A stretch of DNA of 64,000 nucleotides from Streptomyces sp. L-9-10 (GTDB lineage Bacteria > Actinomycetota > Actinomycetes > Streptomycetales > Streptomycetaceae), in contig NZ_PHRF01000016.1 in the NCBI RefSeq assembly GCF_004151105.1, positions 124,001-188,000 of the forward strand. Reading direction: 5' to 3'. Numbering within the stretch: the first letter of the stretch is position 1; every line of letters begins with the position of its first letter. A model generated the notes under the pieces. The model was not told where the DNA came from. It saw nothing but the letters and a program-made list of their open reading frames with translations, and searched no databases. A program made the position numbers and the translations under genes. Positions 16,924-23,471 of the stretch are shown piece by piece.

Positions 16924-17759
16924 GGAGTGCCCTTTCGTAACTGTTCGATCAAGGCTACGGATGCCTCCTGCGACATGGCTGTCGCCTGTAGTTGATGGTA
17001 GGCCCCCAGTATGGGGAGTACGAACTTGCTTTCCCGTTCGAGATGGCCTCGGTGGGCGGACTCGGCGTACGACATGAGAGAGCGGTCCGACAGGGTCAGG
17101 ATGTAGAGCGGCAGGTCGAACGGTCGGCACTCCCCCATACCGAACGGGGCGACCTGGAGGACAGTGTTCGGTAGTTCCGCGAACTCGACCAGCCGCGTCA
17201 ACTGGGCCTCCATGATGGCTGGCTCACCGACGGGGCGGCGGATACAGCTTTCGTCCAGCACCACGAAGACCCACGGCGGGGGCGTCCGGGTGAGCGCTGC
17301 TTGTCGCTCCGCAACCAGCGCCACCCGCTCGCTGGCCTGATCGGACGTGACCGCCCCACGCTTGACGGCGCTCCCGGCGAGCACTGACGCGTACTCCGGT
17401 GTCTGAAGCAGACCGGGGATGACGCCCACTTCGTAGAGTCGGACTTCAGCTGCCCGGCCCTCATGGCCCACGTACTCAGGGAAACCTTCCAGCAGCGAGC
17501 CGTGCCGCATGTCCCGCCACTCGCGCTCGAACGAGTCGGCAGTTCCAGCAGTGCCGAACACAAGGTCAAGCTTGCGCGAGAAGGAGAGGGTTGGCGGTTT
17601 CCGGGCAGTTTCGATAGCCGAAATATGCTGGCTGGAATATTCCACCTTCCCGGCTAGGTCTTCCTGACTCCAGCCGCGATCTTCCCGCAACCTGCGCACA
17701 CGGGCGCCAAAGGCCGCTCGCGGGCTGCTCTCAGGGTTTAGCTCCCTGCGGTTGACCAT
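16920..17759 (-). CDS. XRE family regulator with DUF5753 domain (WhiJ-like)
   Basis: A 279-residue regulator. Residues ~15-70 form an XRE helix-turn-helix (VRRLREDRGWSQEDLAGKV, then SSQHISAIETARK); the rest is the DUF5753 domain (YEVGVIPGLLQTPEYASVL, VVLDESCIRRPVG, VLQVAPFG). The ATG at 17759 is chosen from the HTH position. A TTA codon near the C-terminus (16938-16940 on the plus strand) makes it a candidate for bldA control. It is coupled to the DUF397 gene and divergent from the tiny-ORF chain beginning at 17863, a layout typical of WhiJ-type loci. It probably binds in the 103-bp intergenic region. Confidence 0.9.
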   Translation of the reverse strand: MVNRRELNPESSPRAAFGARVRRLREDRGWSQEDLAGKVEYSSQHISAIETARKPPTLSFSRKLDLVFGTAGTADSFEREWRDMRHGSLLEGFPEYVGHEGRAAEVRLYEVGVIPGLLQTPEYASVLAGSAVKRGAVTSDQASERVALVAERQAALTRTPPPWVFVVLDESCIRRPVGEPAIMEAQLTRLVEFAELPNTVLQVAPFGMGECRPFDLPLYILTLSDRSLMSYAESAHRGHLERESKFVLPILGAYHQLQATAMSQEASVALIEQLRKGTP

Positions 17760-17862
17760 GCTGCTTTCAACCCCTCCTTCGATTCTGGCTAGTTGAAGGG
17801 AATCTGACTCTAGGCCACGCTGGGCCGCCCTGGTAGTGATCCCGCTACGGAGAGGAGCGGAC

Positions 17863-18063
17863 ATGACCCGGACGTGCCCGTCCCCCAAGCCCCCCAGTGA
17901 CGCCGACCAGCTGCACGCGCTGATAGCAGCCGGCGGAGTCTGGGGCCTGGCACCCCGCTGGGTTCCCCGTGGCGGATACACGCTGCCAACTCGCTCTGTC
18001 CTCCGACGAGTCGAGACGGGTCTCCTGATCGCATCCGTTCCGAGGATCGGTGAGGAGTGGTGA
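17863..18063 (+). CDS. small hypothetical protein, 66 residues, divergent from the XRE gene
   Basis: Starts MTRTCPSPKPPSDADQLHAL with AGGAG 5 nt upstream; the middle is Gly/Trp rich (GGVWGLAPRWVPRGG). There is no signal or membrane segment. Its stop overlaps the next GTG by 4 nt. Small ORFs of this type accompany WhiJ/AbaA-type XRE/DUF397 pairs and may be regulated by or interact with them; the function is unknown. Confidence 0.6.
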   Translation: MTRTCPSPKPPSDADQLHALIAAGGVWGLAPRWVPRGGYTLPTRSVLRRVETGLLIASVPRIGEEW

Positions 18064-18278
18064 GCGTGAGCCTGTGGGAGTACCTGCGCGGGATCAGGCA
18101 GAGGCGGGCCCTCCGGCGGTGCCGGAAGGCAGCACTGAAAGAGCTGGGCCGTACATTGACCCGGCTCCAGATCCTCGAAGCGAATTCAATCCAATGCCAG
18201 TTGGCCCGACTGGATAATCCGGAGGATTTTGACCGGACCTTCAGGGGGCCCTCATCCGGCGAAGGAGTAAGCGAATGA
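18060..18278 (+). CDS. small basic hypothetical protein, 72 residues
   Basis: An Arg/Leu-rich helical protein (WEYLRGIRQRRALRRCRKAA, then LGRTLTRLQILEANS). Three in-frame GTG codons (18057, 18060, 18066) follow GAGGAG; 18060 is chosen because it makes a GTGA overlap with the upstream stop, though 18066 has the better spacing. It ends with an ATGA overlap on the next gene. It probably forms a coiled helix; no domain is recognised. Confidence 0.55.
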   Translation: MSVSLWEYLRGIRQRRALRRCRKAALKELGRTLTRLQILEANSIQCQLARLDNPEDFDRTFRGPSSGEGVSE

Positions 18279-18517
18279 CCACTCAGGCAGACGACGGGAT
18301 TCCGGGCACCCTGCCGGGCGATGTGAGGACCGTTCATCGAATGCGCGGCGGCACTCGTACCCAAGAGGGGTCGCATATCTGGCGCGGCGGAACACCCGAT
18401 TGTGGCGCCGTTCCGGGCGCGGGGCTGGATAGGTGGTCACTCGCAAAAGCGGCTCTGGGTGAGTGGGACGAATGGCACCGCGCCGTCAACTGCCCCGGAT
18501 GCCTGGAGTGTTCATAA
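18275..18517 (+). CDS. small hypothetical protein with C-terminal Cys cluster, 80 residues
   Basis: Starts MTTQADDGIPGTLPGDV in an ATGA overlap with the preceding gene. It ends WHRAVNCPGCLECS, a CxxCxxC arrangement that could bind metal or be modified. The middle is Gly/Arg/Thr rich with GLDRWSLAKAALGEWDEW. No family is recognised. As part of a chain of four overlapping tiny genes it should be cotranscribed from the promoter upstream of 17863. Confidence 0.5.
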   Translation: MTTQADDGIPGTLPGDVRTVHRMRGGTRTQEGSHIWRGGTPDCGAVPGAGLDRWSLAKAALGEWDEWHRAVNCPGCLECS

Positions 18518-18639
18518 GATCCCGCATCACGCGCGGCACCCTGAAATACGGGGAGCAGTGCGTTGGCGCACTCGCCGCCAATATGGTCACAGCGGCGAGC
18601 GTTTTCATCGTCGTCGCGGGCATCAACGGCCACCTCTAG
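18499..18639 (+). CDS. possible 46-residue membrane micropeptide
   Basis: A short frame overlapping the end of the preceding gene. It starts MPGVFIRSRITRGTLKYGE and ends in a hydrophobic helix (NMVTAASVFIVVAGINGHL) long enough to cross a membrane; one Cys precedes it. The start could also be GTG at 18508. There is no strong Shine-Dalgarno, but coupling to the upstream gene could drive translation. It stops 2 bases before a very strong hairpin, which fits a last gene of an operon. Coding status is uncertain. Confidence 0.4.
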   Translation: MPGVFIRSRITRGTLKYGEQCVGALAANMVTAASVFIVVAGINGHL

Positions 18640-18641
18640 AC

Positions 18642-18710
18642 CCCCCTCCCTCTCCGATGGAAACCGGAAGAGGCTCCCCCCGGCTTCAGGTGATCCGGAG
18701 GGGGAGGGGG
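18642..18710 (+). terminator. 15-bp stem hairpin ending the tiny-ORF operon
   Basis: Pyrimidine arm 18642-18656 (CCCCCTCCCTCTCCG) pairs with purine arm 18696-18710 (CGGAGGGGGAGGGGG) with one G-U pair. The ~39-nt loop can itself fold (CCGG / CCGG). It is placed directly after the stop at 18639, followed by CTTACC. Confidence 0.75.
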
Positions 18711-18724
18711 CTTACCTCCAATCT

Positions 18725-18790
18725 CCGCCCCTGCCGGGCCAGTTATTCGAGCTTCCCCAGCTTGCGGTACAGGGACTCCGGCAGGGGCGG
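18725..18790. repeat. 13-bp perfect inverted repeat with 40-nt loop
   Basis: CCGCCCCTGCCGG at 18725-18737 and CCGGCAGGGGCGG at 18778-18790 are exact reverse complements. It begins only 15 bases after the preceding hairpin and ends 53 bases before the HTH gene at 18844, so it lies in that gene's leader or promoter region. It could be a second terminator, an operator or a structured leader. Confidence 0.8.
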
Positions 18791-18843
18791 GCACGGCCAT
18801 CTCTCATCACATCACTCTGACAATCAACGGAGCACTTCAGCCG

Positions 18844-19101
18844 ATGCGGGATCGGAACCCCGAAATCGCAAACCTGTGGAAGAAAAGAAAGCCGCTCAAG
18901 GGCGTTGAGCGGGAAAAGGCGGCCAAAACACTGAAGGGCTGGTACCTGGAAGAGGGCCTTTCCATCCGCGCGATACGCGATGAGACCGGACGGTCTTTCG
19001 GATTCGTGCACCGGATGCTGTCAGAGGCGGGGGTGGATTTCCGCTCCCGTGGCGGCGATTTCCGTTCGACTCGGCGTGTGAAATCTAAAGCTAAGAACTA
19101 G
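18844..19101 (+). CDS. small helix-turn-helix protein, 85 residues
   Basis: The core GWYLEEGLSIRAIRDETGRS, then FGFVHRMLSEAGV, reads as a resolvase/homeodomain-like HTH in which the RSFGFVH helix is the recognition helix. Both ends are basic (KKRKPLKGVEREK; RRVKSKAKN). Small HTH proteins of this kind are widespread and multi-copy in Streptomyces; their targets are mostly unknown. CGGAG lies 11 nt before the ATG. It is followed 15 nt later by the 50-residue peptide gene, with which it probably forms a transcript ending at the 19281 hairpin. Confidence 0.75.
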   Translation: MRDRNPEIANLWKKRKPLKGVEREKAAKTLKGWYLEEGLSIRAIRDETGRSFGFVHRMLSEAGVDFRSRGGDFRSTRRVKSKAKN

Positions 19102-19116
19102 AAAAGGAAGCGACGA

Positions 19117-19269
19117 ATGACCAATCCCCCTCCTCCTTCCGACAGCGACGACATTCCTGATGAGGAACTGGGCGACGTCGTGAGGCGGTTGGCCTCTGGC
19201 ACGTCTTCCAACGCGGAGATGCAGCGAGTCCGGGACACCATCAAGAACGAAAGCGCACGGCGAAACTAA
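19117..19269 (+). CDS. 50-residue Pro/Asp-rich peptide, candidate substrate or regulator
   Basis: Starts MTNPPPPSDSDDIPDEELGD behind a good AAGGAAG; the second half is VVRRLASGTSSNAEMQRVRD and a basic tail ending SARRN. It has no Cys and no signal peptide. An acidic Pro-rich front and a helical amphipathic rear resemble small adaptor or leader peptides, and it is the small gene closest to the radical SAM and methyltransferase genes. It lacks an obvious core with Cys, Ser/Thr clusters or a cleavage motif, so the precursor role is only a possibility. Confidence 0.6.
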   Translation: MTNPPPPSDSDDIPDEELGDVVRRLASGTSSNAEMQRVRDTIKNESARRN

Positions 19270-19280
19270 CCAGCACGAAC

Positions 19281-19313
19281 GCGCCCCGTCGCAACCCGGC
19301 GGCGGGGACGCGC
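19281..19313 (+). terminator. GC-rich hairpin between the peptide gene and the tRNA-like gene
   Basis: GCGCCCCGTCGC pairs with GCGGCGGGGACGCGC with one bulge around a 6-nt loop. It separates the small peptide transcript from the tRNA-like gene starting at 19318. Confidence 0.65.
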
Positions 19314-19317
19314 CCCA

Positions 19318-19403
19318 CTCCTTGTAGCTCAGTGGCAGAGCCCTGGGACACCGTGGCCGGTGTCACGTATCCAGGCCCCCCGGTTCGATTCCGGGCAAGG
19401 AGA
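19318..19403 (+). tRNA. tRNA-like gene with expanded anticodon arm, identity undetermined
   Basis: An 86-nt cloverleaf. The acceptor stem CTCCTTG / CAAGGAG is perfect over 7 bp with discriminator A; U8-A9 are present. The D arm is GCTC-AGTGGCA-GAGC. The T arm CCCGG-TTCGATT-CCGGG has a canonical TTCRANY loop; no CCA is encoded. The anticodon stem CTGGG / TCCAG closes a 22-nt loop instead of 7 nt. Inside it ACACC and GGTGT can pair, extending the arm to about 11 bp with a GTGGCC-type cap and a bulge CACGTA. No conventional anticodon can be assigned. It may be a functional divergent tRNA, a tRNA mimic or a decayed tRNA. It lies 125 bp before the radical SAM gene on the same strand. Confidence 0.6.
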
Positions 19404-19405
19404 CT

Positions 19406-19449
19406 CCTGCCCCGACCGGAAATCAGGAGAGATCATTGATCGGGGCAGG
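19406..19449 (+). promoter_or_regulatory. competing hairpins in the radical SAM gene leader
   Basis: CCTGCCCCGA (19406-19415) is the exact complement of TCGGGGCAGG (19440-19449). The 5' arm can instead use CTCCTG (19404-19409) to pair with CAGGAG (19424-19429). The two pairings exclude each other. The element directly follows the tRNA-like gene; it could be its terminator or a leader switch for the gene starting at 19529. Confidence 0.5.
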
Positions 19450-19528
19450 TCCGCAAGTGTCGTGTACTACCCGCCCCACGGTGATGGGTAGTTCAACAGA
19501 ATCCGTTCACGGAGAGGACACACGCACC

Positions 19529-20395
19529 ATGACCACTCTCACTGAACCGCCGATCCGTAAGCCGCTCGCTGGCATCAACTCGCTTGAGTTGGAGATCACC
19601 GGCAAGTGCCAACTCATGTGTACGCACTGCCTTTCTGACTCCAGTCCGCAGGCAACACACGGTGAGATGACCCCTGCTGACTGGCGAACAGTCATCGCCG
19701 ATGCTGCCGCACTGGGCATCCCGAAAGTCCAGCTGATTGGGGGCGAGCCCACCGTTCATCCGAATTGGCGGGAGTTCGCCGGTCTCGCGCTCTCGCTCGG
19801 CCTGGCGGTCGAGATCTACAGCAACCTGTTCCACGTGCGTGAGGAATGGTGGGAGCTGTTCACACGGGACGGGGTGACGCTCGGTACGAGCTACTACAGC
19901 GACGATCCCGGGGAGCACGACAAGATCACCGGCCGGACGGGCAGCTACACCCGTACCCGGTGCAACATCCGGGAAGCGGTCAACCGAGGAGCAACGATCC
20001 GGGCCGGAATCGTGGACGTCCTGCCGGGACAGCGCGTCGCGGAAGCCCGTGCCGAGTTGGAGTCCATGGGCGTGCGGCACATCAATACGGATCGGGTTCG
20101 GGCCGTGGGCCGTGCCGCGCTCCCGGGCGAGTCCCCGGCGCTCGACGAACTGTGCGGGCGGTGCACGCGAGGACGTGCCGCAATCCTTCCGACCGGAGAC
20201 CTCGCCGGCTGCGTGCTCGCGCGGGATTTCCCGGCGGGCAACGTCCGGGAAACTCTGCTCCGGGACTTGCTCGGAGGGCCGGTCTGGACGGCACTCTCCG
20301 CGAGCATTCCGCAACCGGTACGCAGCGCGTGTACTCCGGACGATTCGAGCGACTGCGACCCTGCGAGTACCGAAGCGTGTGATCCCGCGTACTAA
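19529..20395 (+). CDS. radical SAM/SPASM-type peptide maturase candidate
   Basis: A 288-residue radical SAM enzyme. The 4Fe-4S cluster motif C27-QLM-C31-TH-C34 is followed by the GGEPTVHP motif for SAM binding. The C-terminal region CGRCTRGRAAILPTGDLAGC, then FPAGNVRE, is a SPASM-like segment for auxiliary iron-sulphur cluster(s), and the tail has three more Cys (SACTPDD, SDCDP, EACDPAY). Such enzymes commonly modify ribosomal peptides. The ATG at 19529 follows GGAGAGGA by ~9 nt and gives the expected N-terminus. It is 19 bp from a methyltransferase with which it forms an operon. The substrate is unknown; nearby small peptides are the candidates. Confidence 0.85.
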   Translation: MTTLTEPPIRKPLAGINSLELEITGKCQLMCTHCLSDSSPQATHGEMTPADWRTVIADAAALGIPKVQLIGGEPTVHPNWREFAGLALSLGLAVEIYSNLFHVREEWWELFTRDGVTLGTSYYSDDPGEHDKITGRTGSYTRTRCNIREAVNRGATIRAGIVDVLPGQRVAEARAELESMGVRHINTDRVRAVGRAALPGESPALDELCGRCTRGRAAILPTGDLAGCVLARDFPAGNVRETLLRDLLGGPVWTALSASIPQPVRSACTPDDSSDCDPASTEACDPAY

Positions 20396-20414
20396 GAACT
20401 AGGAAGGGCTCGGC

Positions 20415-21554
20415 ATGGATTGGCAGAAGGCCGCGGAAAGCCTCGCGGGCAGTGTGACTGACCCGGATTCCCGGTGGCGCGCCCCGGTGTCCATTGTGCC
20501 CCGGCATGAGCTGGTGCCGCGCTGGTGGGAACGTGACGGCTCCGGGGGCTGGTTGCTGCGGGATGGGGCAACCGATCCCGAGTCGTGGTGGAAAGCCGCC
20601 TACACCGACCGCTCATTGATCACCAGCGTTGGCGGGCTGCACGCCGACCATGCCGAACCTGGGGACCGGCCCGAGGGGTTACCTACGTCGTCCGCCACTC
20701 TGCCGAGTCTGGTCGTGCGCATGCTGAGGCATGGTCGACTCGGGCCCGGACTTGACCTGTTGGACCTTGGCACCGGGGCGGGCGGTCTCACCGCGTACGC
20801 CGCTACCCGGCTCGCGGACCAGCGCGTAACGAGCGTGGACGTGGACCCCTACTTGACGAGCGCCGCAGCGGAAAGGCTCGCACGCTTCGGACTGCGTCCT
20901 CGGTTCGTTGCACTGGACGCGACCGCAGAGATTCCCGGTACGTATGACCGGATCATTGCAACCGTCGCACTCAGGCCCGGTTCTGCACTCCGAACCGTCC
21001 TCGGCGCGCTCCGCGAGGGCGGACGCCTGGTGACCACCCTCGCCAACACCGCGTTGATCCTCACCGCGTGGAAAGGACCGGATGGGGAAGCGCGGGGGCT
21101 GATCGAACGCGACACCGCCGGGTTCATGAAGACCCGTACCAGCGACAACTACCCACCGGCACTGACCGAACTGTTCGCACTCGCTCGGAGTGCGGAAGGG
21201 GACGAGCGCAGTACGGGCCGCTATCCCGTGGTGGACGTCGCCGAAGCGTGGGAACTCCGATCGATGCTGGAGGTCACGACACCGGGCGTGGAACTCGGAT
21301 ATGAGACTCACGACAGGCACCGGAACGCCTACCTGGTCCATCCGGACGGGTCATGGGCCCGAGCGTCCGCTGAGTGGACCGATCCGCCGGAAGTCCACCA
21401 GGGCGGGCGGCAACGGCTCTGGACAGCGCTGGAGCGTATCCGTAACCGGCTCAACGCGGAAGGCTCGCTCCCGCTACTGGGGGCACACGTCCGCATCACC
21501 CCGGACGGAGTCGTTCACCTGTCGCGGGGCAACTGGCGCGCGTCCATGGGATAA
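20415..21554 (+). CDS. protein-L-isoaspartate-type methyltransferase of peptide-maturase class
   Basis: A 379-residue SAM methyltransferase. Motif I is LDLLDLGTGAGGLTAYAA at about residues 116-133, followed by VTSVDVDPYL and the PIMT-like LRPGSALRTVLGALREGGRL. The N-terminal ~100 residues are Trp-rich (RWWERDGSGGWLLRDG, WWKAAYTDRSLIT), as in the PIMT relatives that accompany RiPP systems (FxLD and ATP-grasp types). The C-terminal ~150 residues may recognise substrate. It contains a TTA codon (20679-20681), so translation may need bldA tRNA. AGGAAGG precedes the ATG; it is in an operon with the radical SAM gene and ends at a strong terminator. Its role is probably methylation of a carboxylate in a modified peptide; inferred. 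Confidence 0.8.
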   Translation: MDWQKAAESLAGSVTDPDSRWRAPVSIVPRHELVPRWWERDGSGGWLLRDGATDPESWWKAAYTDRSLITSVGGLHADHAEPGDRPEGLPTSSATLPSLVVRMLRHGRLGPGLDLLDLGTGAGGLTAYAATRLADQRVTSVDVDPYLTSAAAERLARFGLRPRFVALDATAEIPGTYDRIIATVALRPGSALRTVLGALREGGRLVTTLANTALILTAWKGPDGEARGLIERDTAGFMKTRTSDNYPPALTELFALARSAEGDERSTGRYPVVDVAEAWELRSMLEVTTPGVELGYETHDRHRNAYLVHPDGSWARASAEWTDPPEVHQGGRQRLWTALERIRNRLNAEGSLPLLGAHVRITPDGVVHLSRGNWRASMG

Positions 21555-21569
21555 CCATCCGTGTGCTCC

Positions 21570-21607
21570 GCCCCGTCCGTCTGTTCCGCGTGGCAGACGG
21601 GCGGGGC
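21570..21607 (+). terminator. terminator of the radical SAM-methyltransferase operon
   Basis: GCCCCGTCCGTCTG pairs with CAGACGGGCGGGGC over 14 bp with one G-U pair, loop 10 nt, then TTTCCTG. It also marks the right edge of the accessory island; the convergent penicillin-binding protein gene ends 48 bases on. Confidence 0.88.
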
Positions 21608-21655
21608 TTTCCTGTCCTCGGCGGGTCCCGCTCTCCGCGGAGGCGACGAGCGGTG

Positions 21656-23299
21656 TCACCCCGCGGCCAGTACGGACGCCACCACCGGGCCCGCCGCGTC
21701 GCCGCCGTGGCCGCCCGCCTGGACGACCGCCGCCGCGGCGAGGTCGTTCTGGTAGCCCGTGAACCAGCTGTTGGAGGTGGCCTGGCCGTCGACCTCCGCG
21801 GAACCGGTCTTCGCGCCCTTGTCGCCGCCCAGCCCGGACATCGCGTTCGCGGCCGTACCGCTCGTGGCCGTGACCCGCATCATGGCGCGCAGCTGGCGCG
21901 CCACGTCGCCCGGCAGCGGGCGCGCGGCGGTGGCCAGTTCCCGGCCGTCCAGCGAACGCGGCACGATGACGGGCTGTTTGAACGAACCGTTCTTGGCGGT
22001 GGCCGTGATGGACGCCATGGTGAGGACGTTCATCTGGACCGTGCCCTGCCCGATGTACTGCGCCGCCGCCTCGCCGCCGGCCGCGGCCGGCACACTGCCG
22101 TCGAAGGACGCGACGCCCGTCTTCCAGTTGTCCAGGCCGACGCCGAAGACCTCCTCGGTCTCGGCCTTCAGCGCGGCGTCGTCCTTGGCGTCGTCGATCA
22201 GCTTGATGAAGGCGGTGTTGCAGGAGCGGGCGAAGCTCTGCGTGAACGTGCCGCCTACGATGGAGAAACCGTCCAGGTTCGTGAACGTACGGCCCTGGTA
22301 CAGCGCTTCCTTGGGACACTCGGCCGGCCGGTCGGCGCCCACGAGGCCCTTCTCCAGCAGCATCGCCGCGGTCACGATCTTCATCGTGGAGCCCGGCGCC
22401 TGCCTGCCGAGCATCGCCGCGTTCCAGCCGTCCTCGCGGTTGTTGGCGACCGCCAGGATCTCGCCCGTACTCGGCTTGACGGCGGCGACCGACGCCTCGC
22501 TGTACTTCTTCACGGCCTGCTCGGCGGCGGCCTGCACGTTCGCGTCCAGCGTGGTCGTCAGCCGGCCGGCCGTGCCCTTGGAGAGCGTGAGCAGCGTCTC
22601 GTCCGGCACGCTCTCGGTGTCGCTCCTCAGCACCAGCTCGACACCGGCGGAGCCGCCCGCGTCGTCGCCGTACCGCTTGCGCAGCTCGTCGAGGACCGGC
22701 CGGAGCGAGGGGTACTTCTCCTTCGTCAGCTCGGCGCCGTTGCGGTCGACGGCCTTGATCGGGGGCGCGGACGCCTCGCCGGCGACGAGGCGGGTGTCCT
22801 TCGTCAGCTTCGGATGGATCACCGAGGGCGCCCAGTCGACCAGCGGCCGGCCGGTGCTGAGTCCGCGCACCACGGTCAGTTCCGAGGTGTACGACCAGGG
22901 CCTGGTCTTCCCGTCGAACGTGACGGTGGCCTTCACGGTGAAGGGGACCTTGGCGCCGACCGCCGGGCCCGGCGTGATCACCGCGGTGGTGACCCCGGCC
23001 GTGTCGCGGTAGCCGCCGATGACGGTCTCGGCGGTGGCCGGGTCGTTGGTCAGCTGGGCGACCGCGGCGGGGTCGCCCCCCTTCGCCCACGCCGTCAGGA
23101 AGTCCTTCGCGGCCTTGTCGACCTCGGCGGCGCTCAGCGGCCCGGTCCTGACCTCGCGCGTCGTGGCGGCGAGGTCGCCGCCCGATGATCCGCTGCCGCC
23201 GGTGAGCCCGTCGTACACGTTGTAGGCGCCGTACCCGACCCCGCCCGCGACCACGGCGAACACCCCGCCTATCACGGCGATCTTGGCTCCACTGCGCAT
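21656..23299 (-). CDS. penicillin-binding transpeptidase with NTF2-like domain
   Basis: A 547-residue class B-like PBP. A membrane anchor (AKIAVIGGVFAVVAGGVGYG) is at the N-terminus, then an NTF2/MecA_N-like domain (about residues 50-170) and a transpeptidase domain. Catalytic motifs are S304-TMK, S359-CN and K497-TG. The fold and domain order fit DD-transpeptidases that cross-link peptidoglycan outside the membrane; the NTF2-like module is typical of low-affinity, beta-lactam-tolerant PBPs. The ATG at 23299 directly precedes the anchor. It neighbours pmt and the SsgA-like gene in a region linked to envelope and spore formation. Confidence 0.9.
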   Translation of the reverse strand: MRSGAKIAVIGGVFAVVAGGVGYGAYNVYDGLTGGSGSSGGDLAATTREVRTGPLSAAEVDKAAKDFLTAWAKGGDPAAVAQLTNDPATAETVIGGYRDTAGVTTAVITPGPAVGAKVPFTVKATVTFDGKTRPWSYTSELTVVRGLSTGRPLVDWAPSVIHPKLTKDTRLVAGEASAPPIKAVDRNGAELTKEKYPSLRPVLDELRKRYGDDAGGSAGVELVLRSDTESVPDETLLTLSKGTAGRLTTTLDANVQAAAEQAVKKYSEASVAAVKPSTGEILAVANNREDGWNAAMLGRQAPGSTMKIVTAAMLLEKGLVGADRPAECPKEALYQGRTFTNLDGFSIVGGTFTQSFARSCNTAFIKLIDDAKDDAALKAETEEVFGVGLDNWKTGVASFDGSVPAAAGGEAAAQYIGQGTVQMNVLTMASITATAKNGSFKQPVIVPRSLDGRELATAARPLPGDVARQLRAMMRVTATSGTAANAMSGLGGDKGAKTGSAEVDGQATSNSWFTGYQNDLAAAAVVQAGGHGGDAAGPVVASVLAAG

Positions 23300-23471
23300 G
23301 AGTGCAGTCCCCCTCCCCAGGAGTCCCCCGAACTTCTGAACGCGTTCAAGAGGACGACACGTGCACCCTACGGGACCGGTGCGTCACAGGGGGCGAGTGC
23401 CGGTGAGTGTTATCGGACCGACGCGCGCCCCGACCGCCGCCGTGGTCCGCCGCCGTGGCCCGCTGTCGTGG

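Noticed and set aside
18402..18908. 168-codon frame overlapping the hairpins
   Set aside because: Runs through two strong hairpins and over two better-supported genes; Arg/His-rich product without domain.
15736..21655. The accessory island as an integrative element
   Set aside because: No integrase, excisionase, replication or transfer gene, no transposase, and no repeated tRNA 3' end found at the other side. It may be an old insertion, but mobility cannot be supported.
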